Shown here: positions 7,135 through 14,376 of the stretch, piece after piece | Layout of the letters: each line of letters begins with the position of its first letter | How positions within the stretch are numbered: the first letter of the stretch is position 1 | From: JAAGZL01 sp050297535 | Lineage (GTDB): Bacteria > Pseudomonadota > Gammaproteobacteria > Chromatiales > Chromatiaceae | NCBI GenBank assembly: GCA_050297535.1 | Contig: JBNKSV010000017.1 | Coordinates: forward strand, 1 to 43,193 | Length of the DNA: 43,193 bases | Direction of reading: 5' to 3' | Notes under the pieces: model-generated | The model's database searches: none | What the model saw: the letters and a program-made list of their open reading frames with translations, nothing else | What the model was told of the DNA's origin: nothing | Made by a program: the position numbers and the translations under genes

Positions 7135-9540
7135 TTAGATATCCAGATTCTCCACAGAAAGGGCATTCTGTTCGATGAAGTCGCGGCGCGGTTCTACCTG
7201 GTCGCCCATCAAGGTGGTGAATATCTGGTCTGCCGCCACAGCGTCCTCAATATCCACCCGCAGCAGGCGCCTAACCTCCGGGTTCATAGTGGTCTCCCAC
7301 AGCTGATCCGGGTTCATCTCTCCCAGCCCCTTGTAGCGCTGGATATGCTGGCCGCGCTTGGCCTCATCCATCATCCAGTTTAGAGCCTGGCTGAAGCTGA
7401 AGATCTCCTGCTTACGCTCACCTCTCTTGATATAGGCGCCTTCCTGGATCAATCCATCCAGTTGTGCTCCCAGATCTATCAGACGTCGATAATCACTGGT
7501 GTTAAAGAAATCCAATGGCAGCATGGATTCACTCTCAATACCATGAATCTTGCGTACTACGCGGACGGCCTTGCCCTGATCCTCCATATCCACTATCGGG
7601 CCTATTGCATACTGGTCAGATATGCCGCGTTCCGCGTTTATTCTTCCAGTAAGCTCCTCCAGCCATTGCCGCTGCTGGGAGCCATCCGCCAGCAAGGCTT
7701 GATCCACCGCCGGCATAAATATCAACTTCTCCAGCACCTCCTTGTCATAACGCTGCGCCAGTCTCCTGATGCCGGCCATGACCGATGTGTATTTCTGAGC
7801 CAAGGTCTCCAAAGCAGTACCGGACAATGGCGGAGCCACATCTGATACAAACAGTTCCGCATTATCCAAGGCGGTTTGTAATAGATATTGATCCAGATCG
7901 GCATCATCTTTCAGGTACTGCTCCTGTTTGCCCTTCTTAACCTTGTACAACGGTGGCTGGGCAATGTAGATGTGGCCACGCTCCACCAATTCTCCCATCT
8001 GACGATAGAAAAAGGTGAGCAGCAGGGTACGAATATGGGCACCGTCCACATCTGCGTCGGTCATGATTATGATGCGATGATAGCGCAGTTTGTCTGGATC
8101 GAACTCTTCCCGGCCGATACCACAACCCAGGGCGGTAATAAGGGTGCCGACCTCGGCAGATGAGAGCATCTTGTCGAAGCGGGCCTTTTCTACGTTCAGG
8201 ATCTTGCCCTTTAGAGGAAGTATGGCTTGGGTCCTACGGTCCCTGCCCTGCTTGGCAGATCCACCGGCCGAATCACCCTCCACCAGGTACAATTCGGACA
8301 AGGCTGGATCTTTTTCCTGGCAATCAGCCAGTTTGCCCGGCAGACCAGCGATATCCAGGACGCCCTTGCGCCGAGTCATCTCACGAGCCTTGCGCGCAGC
8401 CTCACGGGCGCGGGCCGCCTCTACCATCTTGCCAGCAATGGATTTGCCTTCTGCTGGGTTCTCCAACAGAAAATCGCCAAAATGCTCCGCCAGGAGCGCC
8501 TCTACGATCCCCTTTACCTCGGATGAGACCAGTTTGTCCTTGGTCTGGGAGGAGAACTTAGGATCAGGCACCTTAACTGACAATACGGCCGTAAGTCCTT
8601 CGCGGGCATCATCGCCGATGGTATTTACCTTTTGTTTCTTGGCCAGGCCCTCTTTTTCGATATATTGATTTAGGGTCCTGGTAAGTCCTGCCCTAAATCC
8701 GGCCAGATGGGTGCCACCATCCCGCTGAGGTATATTGTTGGTAAAACAGAAGATACTTTCCTGATAGGTATCATTCCACTGCATGGCCAGCTCGACACCA
8801 ACATCGTTGCGCTCTGTACTGAAGTAAAACACCTTCTCATGCATTGGGGTCTTGTTGCGGTTCAAATGTTCTACAAAGGCCTTTATGCCGCCTTTATACT
8901 CGAAGGCGTCAGTCCTTCCATCCGTCTCGTCCAGCAAGACAATGCGTACACCTGAGTTGAGAAATGACAACTCGCGCAGGCGTTTGGCCAGGATATCGTA
9001 GTGAATTTGCAGGTCGGAGAAGATTTCACCGCTGGGTTTGAACCATATTTCCGTGCCGGTTGTGTCGGCATCTCCGACTTCAGCCAGAGGCGCAAGCGGC
9101 TCACCCATGGAATATTCCTGCTGATGTATCTTATTGTGGCGTCTGATAGTCAGTTTTAGATGGCTGGAAAGCGCATTCACCACGGACACACCTACCCCGT
9201 GTAAGCCACCGGACACCTTATAGGAGTTATCATCGAACTTACCGCCAGCATGCAAAACGGTCATAATCACCTCTGCTGCTGATTTGTTCTCTTCCTTATG
9301 TATATCCACCGGAATACCGCGCCCATTATCAGTGACTGTGATAGATTGATCTTCGTGGATAATTACCTTTATCTCTGAACAGTATCCAGCTAGGGCCTCA
9401 TCAATGGAATTATCCACTACCTCAAACACCATATGATGCAGTCCTGTGCCATCATCTGTATCACCGATATACATGCCCGGACGTTTGCGTACCGCATCCA
9501 GACCCTTAAGCACCTTGATATTTGAAGAATCGTAACTCAT
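7135..9540 (-). CDS. gyrB: DNA gyrase subunit B
   Basis: This is the ATPase subunit of DNA gyrase, which with GyrA introduces negative supercoils using ATP. The 801 residues match the usual 804. GHKL motifs are EVVDNSIDEAL (about residues 40-50), DNGRGIP (about 72-78) and GGLHGVGVSVVNAL (about 112-125). The transducer domain follows. The TOPRIM domain has EGDSAGG and the metal-binding TDADVDGAHIRTLLLTFF. The C-terminal tail has QRYKGLGEMNP for GyrA contact. The long GyrB insert typical of Gram-negative bacteria is present between the TOPRIM parts. AGGAGC lies 5 bases before the ATG. It follows recF on the same strand after 73 bp, as is usual in this block. Confidence 0.98.
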   Translation of the reverse strand: MSYDSSNIKVLKGLDAVRKRPGMYIGDTDDGTGLHHMVFEVVDNSIDEALAGYCSEIKVIIHEDQSITVTDNGRGIPVDIHKEENKSAAEVIMTVLHAGGKFDDNSYKVSGGLHGVGVSVVNALSSHLKLTIRRHNKIHQQEYSMGEPLAPLAEVGDADTTGTEIWFKPSGEIFSDLQIHYDILAKRLRELSFLNSGVRIVLLDETDGRTDAFEYKGGIKAFVEHLNRNKTPMHEKVFYFSTERNDVGVELAMQWNDTYQESIFCFTNNIPQRDGGTHLAGFRAGLTRTLNQYIEKEGLAKKQKVNTIGDDAREGLTAVLSVKVPDPKFSSQTKDKLVSSEVKGIVEALLAEHFGDFLLENPAEGKSIAGKMVEAARAREAARKAREMTRRKGVLDIAGLPGKLADCQEKDPALSELYLVEGDSAGGSAKQGRDRRTQAILPLKGKILNVEKARFDKMLSSAEVGTLITALGCGIGREEFDPDKLRYHRIIIMTDADVDGAHIRTLLLTFFYRQMGELVERGHIYIAQPPLYKVKKGKQEQYLKDDADLDQYLLQTALDNAELFVSDVAPPLSGTALETLAQKYTSVMAGIRRLAQRYDKEVLEKLIFMPAVDQALLADGSQQRQWLEELTGRINAERGISDQYAIGPIVDMEDQGKAVRVVRKIHGIESESMLPLDFFNTSDYRRLIDLGAQLDGLIQEGAYIKRGERKQEIFSFSQALNWMMDEAKRGQHIQRYKGLGEMNPDQLWETTMNPEVRRLLRVDIEDAVAADQIFTTLMGDQVEPRRDFIEQNALSVENLDI

Positions 9541-9613
9541 CTACAGCTCCTAAAATCCGAACAGGCATTATACACGGCTATCAATTTTGGTGTTTGGATT
9601 TGTGTTCCCAAGA

Positions 9614-10669
9614 CTAAACCACCCTACCTTGTTCCACGTGAAACACTTTAGAAAAATATGTGGCATCTTGAGAGATATCGTCAACACCAGTTATCAACAC
9701 CTGATTACCAATCTCTCCCAAGTACTGCAACAGAATCTCCCTATTGGACACATCCAGTTCTGAAGTAAGATCATCTATGAGCACAATAGTGTCGGTGCCA
9801 GACAACTCCTTTGCAACCGCCACTTGTGCCAAATACATAATGGCCACCAGCATCTTTTGTTGGCCTCTGGATGCTATCTTTTCAATCTTTTGTCCCGTCA
9901 TTTTTATGGATAGATCTGCCCGATGTGGGCCATACCTCGTATATCCAGTTTGGATATCCCCCTGTTTTGTATCCTTCAGCACCTGCTCAAAATCACTTTT
10001 ATCGGTCCAGCCCCGCATCCAATTTATCTCTATTTGTCCTATATCCAGCAACCTATTAGCCAGCGTAGTTATTTTTTCAGAAAGAATCGCCTGATATCTT
10101 GACCTATAAGTGTCAATCTCATCTGCCAGTATCGCGAGATCTTTATCCCAAGTGCCGTCAAAGCCTGACCTTATCCTAAGTGCCGCGTTCCTTTGCTTTA
10201 AACATCTGGAATATCTTTCGAAGGCGTTGCGGAAACCCGGTTCCACGTGGAACACCCCCCAATCTAAAAACCTCCTCCTGTACTGAGGTCCACGCTCAAG
10301 GATTTCGTGAGAGTTGGGTGTTATGACGGCGAGTGGCACAGTCCTAGCGAGATCAGACATTCTGGTAACTCGCTCGCCATCCAGCCTGGCTTGTGTTGTT
10401 ACTTGGCCTTTTAAAAACCCTATAGCATGTTGCCTGCTTATGCTTTGAACGCGAGCGAAAATAGTAAGTTGTTCCCGCCCTTTTGTAATTAGCTGCTCAT
10501 GCTCTGCGTTCCTGAATGATTTTCCCCTTCCCAATAAGTAGACGGCTTCTAATATACTGGTCTTGCCAGAGCCATTTTTGCCCCAAATAAGATTTAATCC
10601 CTGCGTTGGTTCCAACTCGACATCTTCTAACACGCGAAGATTTTTTATCTTGATTTGCTTTATAGCCAT
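9614..10669 (-). CDS. recF: DNA replication and repair protein RecF
   Basis: This SMC-like ATPase of 351 residues loads RecA at gaps through RecOR. Walker A is GKNGSGKTS at residues 30-38. The ABC signature is SRGQQKML, and Walker B is TIVLIDDLTSELD. The family block RRFLDWGVFHVEPGF is present; E. coli has FHNEPGF there. Both the FHVEP segment and the C-terminal FHVEQG are encoded by parS sequences (10239-10254 and 9630-9645), so the amino-acid choice may be constrained by ParB binding. The gene ends in TAG at the expected place; readthrough would add only ten residues. A hairpin terminator separates it from dnaN upstream. Confidence 0.96.
   Translation of the reverse strand: MAIKQIKIKNLRVLEDVELEPTQGLNLIWGKNGSGKTSILEAVYLLGRGKSFRNAEHEQLITKGREQLTIFARVQSISRQHAIGFLKGQVTTQARLDGERVTRMSDLARTVPLAVITPNSHEILERGPQYRRRFLDWGVFHVEPGFRNAFERYSRCLKQRNAALRIRSGFDGTWDKDLAILADEIDTYRSRYQAILSEKITTLANRLLDIGQIEINWMRGWTDKSDFEQVLKDTKQGDIQTGYTRYGPHRADLSIKMTGQKIEKIASRGQQKMLVAIMYLAQVAVAKELSGTDTIVLIDDLTSELDVSNREILLQYLGEIGNQVLITGVDDISQDATYFSKVFHVEQGRVV
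9630..9645. promoter_or_regulatory. parS site 1 (ParB-binding centromere site), inside the 3' end of recF
   Basis: The 16 bases TGTTCCACGTGAAACA fit the bacterial chromosomal parS consensus TGTTNCACGTGAAACA, with the CACGTG centre intact. The site is 12.6 kb from parB and about 2.4 kb from the dnaA-dnaN gap, within the usual origin-proximal distance. It encodes FHVEQ at the RecF C-terminus. Confidence 0.88.
10239..10254. promoter_or_regulatory. parS site 2, inside recF
   Basis: GGTTCCACGTGGAACA contains a perfect 14-base palindrome GTTCCACGTGGAAC at 10240-10253, the core of Pseudomonas-type parS. Only the first outer base differs from the full 16-mer. It lies about 600 bp from site 1 and encodes FHVEP in RecF. 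Confidence 0.85.
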
Positions 10670-10680
10670 CTAGGGTATCA

Positions 10681-10707
10681 GACAAAAGGGACCTGAATAG
10701 GTCCCTT
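10681..10707 (-). terminator. Hairpin terminator between dnaN and recF
   Basis: A perfect 9-bp stem (AAGGGACCT/AGGTCCCTT) with a 4-base loop is followed on the minus strand by TTTTGTC. It lies 28 bases after the dnaN stop and just before recF, so it probably attenuates dnaN-to-recF transcription rather than ending the operon, since recF has little room for a promoter of its own. Confidence 0.7.
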
Positions 10708-10735
10708 CCAGTGTGCATTATGGATCGTCACTATG

Positions 10736-11836
10736 CTAAATGCGCATTGGCATCACAACATATCTGCTCTTTTCGTTTTTATCAGATTTTATTAAGCAGC
10801 TGCTATTTTCATCCTTTAGCTCTAAGACCACATTCTCACCATCTATGGTAGAAAGGACCTCGATCAGGTAACCGACGTTAAAGCCGATTACCAGTTTTTC
10901 TCCAGAATAATCTATCTCCAGCTCCTCTTTTGCCTCTTCCTGTTCAGGATTGTGGGCAAGAAGCTCCAGATTGTTGTTATCAAAATTGAATCTTATACCC
11001 CGGTACTTCTCATTAGACAGAATAGATGTGCGGTGCAGTGCCTGCTTCATTACGTCTCTGTTTATGACTACATGTTTATCTGTCTCTTCCGGTATTACCT
11101 TGCGGTAGTCCGGGAACTTGCCATCTATCAACTTCGAGGTAAACACGGTATCTCCCATCATAATACGCACATTATTGGTACCTACCTCTACCGCGATCTC
11201 TCTATCGCTATCCTCCAGCATCCTTCCTAATTCCAGCACGGCCTTTCGCGGAATGAGGATCTGAAAATCATCAAATCCTTCCATCCCCTCAGTTTCTTCA
11301 CACAGGGCCAAACGATGTCCATCAGTTGCTACGGCCTTCAAGACTCCAGCAGACATCTCCAGTAACAGGCCGTTTAGGTAATACCTTACATCCTGCTGCG
11401 CCATCGCAAACTGAGTCTTTTCTATAAGGCGTTTGATTACCCCCTCTTTCACTTTAAATCCTTTTGCCGCCCCATCGACCTCTATTGCCGGATAGTCTTT
11501 AGCTGGTAGTACTCCCAAAGTAAACCTGCTTCTGCCAGCAACAATTACGGCCTTTTCTCCCGTTACATCTATAGAGATCTTAGAATCCTCAGGTAGAGCC
11601 CTGCAGATATCTATCAGCTTTCTTGCAGGTAAGGTGAAATCTATATCTCCACCTTCTTGGACCTGGGCCTGGGTCTTCAATTCAACCTCAAGATCCGTGG
11701 CGGTTATCCTCAATCTATCCTTATCAGCATTGATCAAAATATTTGCTAGGATGGGTAGGGTTTGTCTCTTTTCAACTACTCCACCAACCATCATTAGAGG
11801 TTTAAGTAACTCTTCTCTGCTTGTGACTATCTTCAT
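10736..11836 (-). CDS. dnaN: DNA polymerase III sliding clamp, beta subunit
   Basis: This is the ring-forming processivity clamp for DNA polymerase III, 366 residues like the E. coli protein. It has the three repeated clamp folds. Blocks seen are NILINADKDRLRITATDLEVEL in domain 1, PRKAVLELGRMLEDSD in domain 2 and the C-terminal YVVMPMRI. That end supplies the hydrophobic pocket that binds polymerase and other clamp clients. The stop is TAG exactly where the family ends, good evidence that TAG terminates translation here. AGAGAG precedes the ATG. It is separated from dnaA by an unusually long AT-rich gap of 218 bp that holds DnaA boxes. Confidence 0.97.
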   Translation of the reverse strand: MKIVTSREELLKPLMMVGGVVEKRQTLPILANILINADKDRLRITATDLEVELKTQAQVQEGGDIDFTLPARKLIDICRALPEDSKISIDVTGEKAVIVAGRSRFTLGVLPAKDYPAIEVDGAAKGFKVKEGVIKRLIEKTQFAMAQQDVRYYLNGLLLEMSAGVLKAVATDGHRLALCEETEGMEGFDDFQILIPRKAVLELGRMLEDSDREIAVEVGTNNVRIMMGDTVFTSKLIDGKFPDYRKVIPEETDKHVVINRDVMKQALHRTSILSNEKYRGIRFNFDNNNLELLAHNPEQEEAKEELEIDYSGEKLVIGFNVGYLIEVLSTIDGENVVLELKDENSSCLIKSDKNEKSRYVVMPMRI

Positions 11837-12054
11837 GTTTAAGCTCTCTTAAACAAATTAAGTAATTTAATTAAAGTTATTATTATTGGTATTGTTAGTA
11901 ACTACAATATTCTGTTATTTATTTAATAATTTCATATTGTTAGTTAAATTAATACCTGTTAATAACTATCGATTTCTATCAAACTAAACCTGAAATACCT
12001 GTGGATAAATTATTGGTTTATGGAACCTTTGAATTTATACACAGTTTATACACA
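11837..12054. other. Candidate oriC segment with three DnaA boxes between dnaA and dnaN
   Basis: This 218-bp gap is very AT-rich from about 11850 to 11990. At the dnaA side it has a perfect DnaA box, TGTGGATAA (12000-12008, reverse orientation), and two TTATACACA boxes at 12035-12043 and 12046-12054. Those two are direct repeats 11 bp apart, one helical turn. Boxes beside dnaA with an AT-rich tract toward dnaN is the layout of a DNA unwinding element next to a DnaA-binding array. It may also carry dnaN regulation. No open frame is supported. Confidence 0.65.
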
Positions 12055-13377
12055 TTAATTGGTAAGGGTTCTAAACAGGTTTCCATAATCTTCTTCTACC
12101 CTGTTATCGCTCTCCTTAAGCTCCGCTATCTTGCGCGTGGCATATAGAACCGTGGTATGGTCTCTTCCCCCAAAGGCGTTTCCGATCTCTGGGAGGCTAT
12201 GGTTTGTTAGCTCTTTTGCCAGCGCCATGGCTATTTGTCTTGGTCTAGCTATAGTTCTGCTTCTGGTGCTGGATAGAAGCTCAGATGTCCGAATTTTATA
12301 GTATTCGGCCACGGTCTTCTGGATATTTTCTATAGTCACCAGTTTGTCTTGAGCTGCCAGCATATCGCGCAATGCTTCTTTTGCAAAATCCAATGTTATT
12401 GGACGACCGGTAAACTCAGCATTTGCTACTATTCTACGCAGTGCTCCTTCCAACTCTCGTATGTTCGAGCGAACCCGATTACCAATGAAGAACGCAACTT
12501 CGTTAGGAAAATCCACACCGAACAGCTGCTCCGCCTTACTCTTAATGATAGCAACCCGGGTTTCCAGATCAGGCGGTTCTATGGCGACTGTCAATCCCCA
12601 ACCGAAACGTGATTTCAGGCGTTCTTCAAGGCCGGGCACCTCTTTAGGAAAGCGATCGCTGGTCAGGATAATCTGTTGTTTCGATTCAAACAGGGCATTG
12701 AAGGTATGAAAGAACTCTTCCTGTGAGCGCTCTTTGCCTGCGAAAAATTGGACGTCATCAATAAGGAGGGCGTTTACAGATCTATATTCGCGTTTAAACT
12801 CATCTATCTTGTTGTGTTGTAAGGCCCTAACCATGGCGGCGACAAACCCTTCTGAATGTTTATATAAAACGGAAGCAGAAGGGTTGTTCTTGAGAATGGT
12901 GTTGCCAATGGCGTGCATAAGATGGGTCTTGCCCAGCCCCACTCCGCCGTAGATAAACAAAGGGTTATATACGCGGCCAGGATTTTCTCCGATCTGGATG
13001 GATGCGGCCCGTGCTAGCTGGTTGGACTTTCCTTCAACGAAGGTATCAAATACAAATTCCGGATTGAGATTGCTCTTAATCTGCGGCCTGGATTCAGCAA
13101 TAGAGATCTTATTGTGGGTGGCTTTATCTGCGTCAGATCGACCGCTTCCGATACTAATTGAGACTAGGGTAATCCGACCTTTAGATATTTCCTGCAATCG
13201 TTCTGAAATCTGTCTCTGATAATGATTTTTCACCCAATCGAGAACAAACTTATTGGGCGCGAATAATCTAATTTCTGTCTCGCTTTCATCCGCCTGCAGG
13301 GGACGGATCCAGGTGCTGAACTCCTGATCCGAGAGTTCGGACTCTAATTGCTCTACACACTTATTCCAAGGAGTCAC
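12055..13377 (-). CDS. dnaA: Chromosomal replication initiator protein DnaA
   Basis: This AAA+ initiator of 440 residues binds DnaA boxes and melts oriC. Domain I starts WNKCVEQLESEL and is followed by a short linker domain. The AAA+ core begins at NPEFVFDTFVEGKSNQLA. Walker A is GGVGLGKTHLMHAIGN and Walker B is LLIDDVQFFAGKE. Sensor and arginine-finger segments follow (ILTSDRFPKEVPGLEERLKS). Domain IV has the DNA-binding signature IGNAFGGRDHTTVLYATRKI. The GTG at 13377 is the start by homology; a clear Shine-Dalgarno is missing. The linker is short compared with E. coli (467 residues in total). DnaA boxes lie on both sides of the gene. Confidence 0.97.
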   Translation of the reverse strand: MTPWNKCVEQLESELSDQEFSTWIRPLQADESETEIRLFAPNKFVLDWVKNHYQRQISERLQEISKGRITLVSISIGSGRSDADKATHNKISIAESRPQIKSNLNPEFVFDTFVEGKSNQLARAASIQIGENPGRVYNPLFIYGGVGLGKTHLMHAIGNTILKNNPSASVLYKHSEGFVAAMVRALQHNKIDEFKREYRSVNALLIDDVQFFAGKERSQEEFFHTFNALFESKQQIILTSDRFPKEVPGLEERLKSRFGWGLTVAIEPPDLETRVAIIKSKAEQLFGVDFPNEVAFFIGNRVRSNIRELEGALRRIVANAEFTGRPITLDFAKEALRDMLAAQDKLVTIENIQKTVAEYYKIRTSELLSSTRSRTIARPRQIAMALAKELTNHSLPEIGNAFGGRDHTTVLYATRKIAELKESDNRVEEDYGNLFRTLTN

Positions 13378-13494
13378 AATAGCTTTACACTCTCAATACG
13401 TTATGTGTTTTAATTATTTGCCGATTAATGTCGTCTTTTGCTCCAAAGACCGGATCAGTCGGTAGCTACCAGAGTCTACATAAAAGCGTTAAAG

Positions 13495-13503
13495 TTATCC
13501 ACA
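13495..13503 (+). promoter_or_regulatory. DnaA box upstream of dnaA
   Basis: TTATCCACA is a perfect consensus DnaA box, 118 bp upstream of the dnaA start codon. It could serve dnaA autoregulation or origin function. Confidence 0.7.
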
Positions 13504-13671
13504 GCTTAAGAATAATACTAAGGATCTGATATTCTGGTATAAGTACATTTTACTGCCTATCTGTATTTATTAGTTATTTCAGATAGATATATAATGTTAT
13601 CCTACGATGGTCGGATTTGATGCTTGCGTTCGTTTGCTAAGTTTAAAACCTTAGTGCGCACCTTATTTTTG

Positions 13672-13701
13672 TTGACAGATGTGCTGCTGTCAAAGTACTC
13701 T
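13672..13701 (+). promoter_or_regulatory. Probable rpmH-rnpA promoter
   Basis: A perfect -35 TTGACA (13672-13677) is followed after 18 bases by the weak -10 TACTCT (13696-13701), about 70 bases before rpmH. The position suits the rpmH-rnpA-yidC transcript; the -10 is poor. Confidence 0.45.
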
Positions 13702-13768
13702 AAGCGCCTTTTTTTCCAGGCCTTTTAGCTCAATCGCTAGATGGCCATATACTTTTTGGTGAATTGTA

Positions 13769-13903
13769 ATGAAAAGAACTTTTCAGCCCGGTACATTAAA
13801 GCGGGCACGCACACACGGTTTTCGCGCACGTATGGCAACGCGTAACGGACGCAAGGTATTAAATGCGCGTCGCGCCAAGGGCCGGGCAAGGCTGATCCCA
13901 TAA
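13769..13903 (+). CDS. rpmH: 50S ribosomal protein L34
   Basis: This is a very basic 44-residue ribosomal protein of the large subunit. The whole sequence fits the family: it begins MKRTFQPGTLKRARTHGFR, continues with RMATRNGRKVL, and ends RRAKGRARLIP. GGTGA lies about 6 bases before the ATG. It is divergent from dnaA and 7 bases ahead of rnpA, the near-universal arrangement in which L34 and the RNase P protein are co-expressed. Confidence 0.97.
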   Translation: MKRTFQPGTLKRARTHGFRARMATRNGRKVLNARRAKGRARLIP

Positions 13904-13910
13904 TTCAACC

Positions 13911-14285
13911 TTGATTCGGGATAGCGGGGTAGGTTTTGCGCGCGTCGACAGGCTGTCAAAGTCAGCAGAATACCGCGCGGTTTTCAGTGGATCGATAAAG
14001 GCCGCAGATAGGTGTTTCACGGTGCTTTGCCGACCAAATGGCCAGGACATACCCAGGCTGGGTCTAGCCGTGTCCAAAAAGAATAGCCGTTTGGCGGTTG
14101 ATAGAAACCGGATCAAGAGGATCATAAGGGAGAGTTTTCGACACAATAAAGGGATGCTTGGTGGTTTGGATTGCGTGGTTATCAGCCGAAGTGGCCTAAA
14201 TGCCGTGGCTAATCAAGAGTTGTTTACTTCACTTGAAAGACTTTGGGGAAAACTTAGGAAACAGACAGCTGAACAGAATGCTTAA
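13911..14285 (+). CDS. rnpA: Ribonuclease P protein component
   Basis: This is the protein cofactor of RNase P, which removes 5' leaders from pre-tRNAs together with the M1 RNA. It is 124 residues and basic. It has DRLSKSAEYRAVFSG near the start, LGLAVSKKNSRLAVDRNRIKR with the RNR signature near residue 70, and the downstream IRESFRHN helix. The only start that keeps the N-terminal homology is TTG at 13911; an upstream ribosome site is not evident, so translation may be coupled to rpmH. The yidD gene that often follows rnpA is missing: only 91 bp separate it from yidC. Confidence 0.93.
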   Translation: MIRDSGVGFARVDRLSKSAEYRAVFSGSIKAADRCFTVLCRPNGQDIPRLGLAVSKKNSRLAVDRNRIKRIIRESFRHNKGMLGGLDCVVISRSGLNAVANQELFTSLERLWGKLRKQTAEQNA

Positions 14286-14376
14286 GCAAAACGTTGCAAC
14301 TGTTTTCTGTTTCCACGAGTCCTTATCTTACCATTTATATATGTAACCTATACATTTAGTCATCTAGAGACCGTCC

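Larger units (their letters stand above)
13378..13768. other. dnaA-rpmH intergenic region, second candidate oriC segment
   Basis: This is a 391-bp divergent gap, AT-rich around 13505-13600. I see one perfect DnaA box (13495-13503) and a probable rpmH promoter, but no box cluster and no open frame with homology. In Pseudomonas the main origin lies in this interval. Here the box density is lower than in the dnaA-dnaN gap, so which side carries the origin is open. Confidence 0.5.

Noticed and set aside
8160..8668. Genes on the + strand opposite gyrB
   Set aside because: They are antisense shadows of the GyrB coding sequence without homology or start signals.
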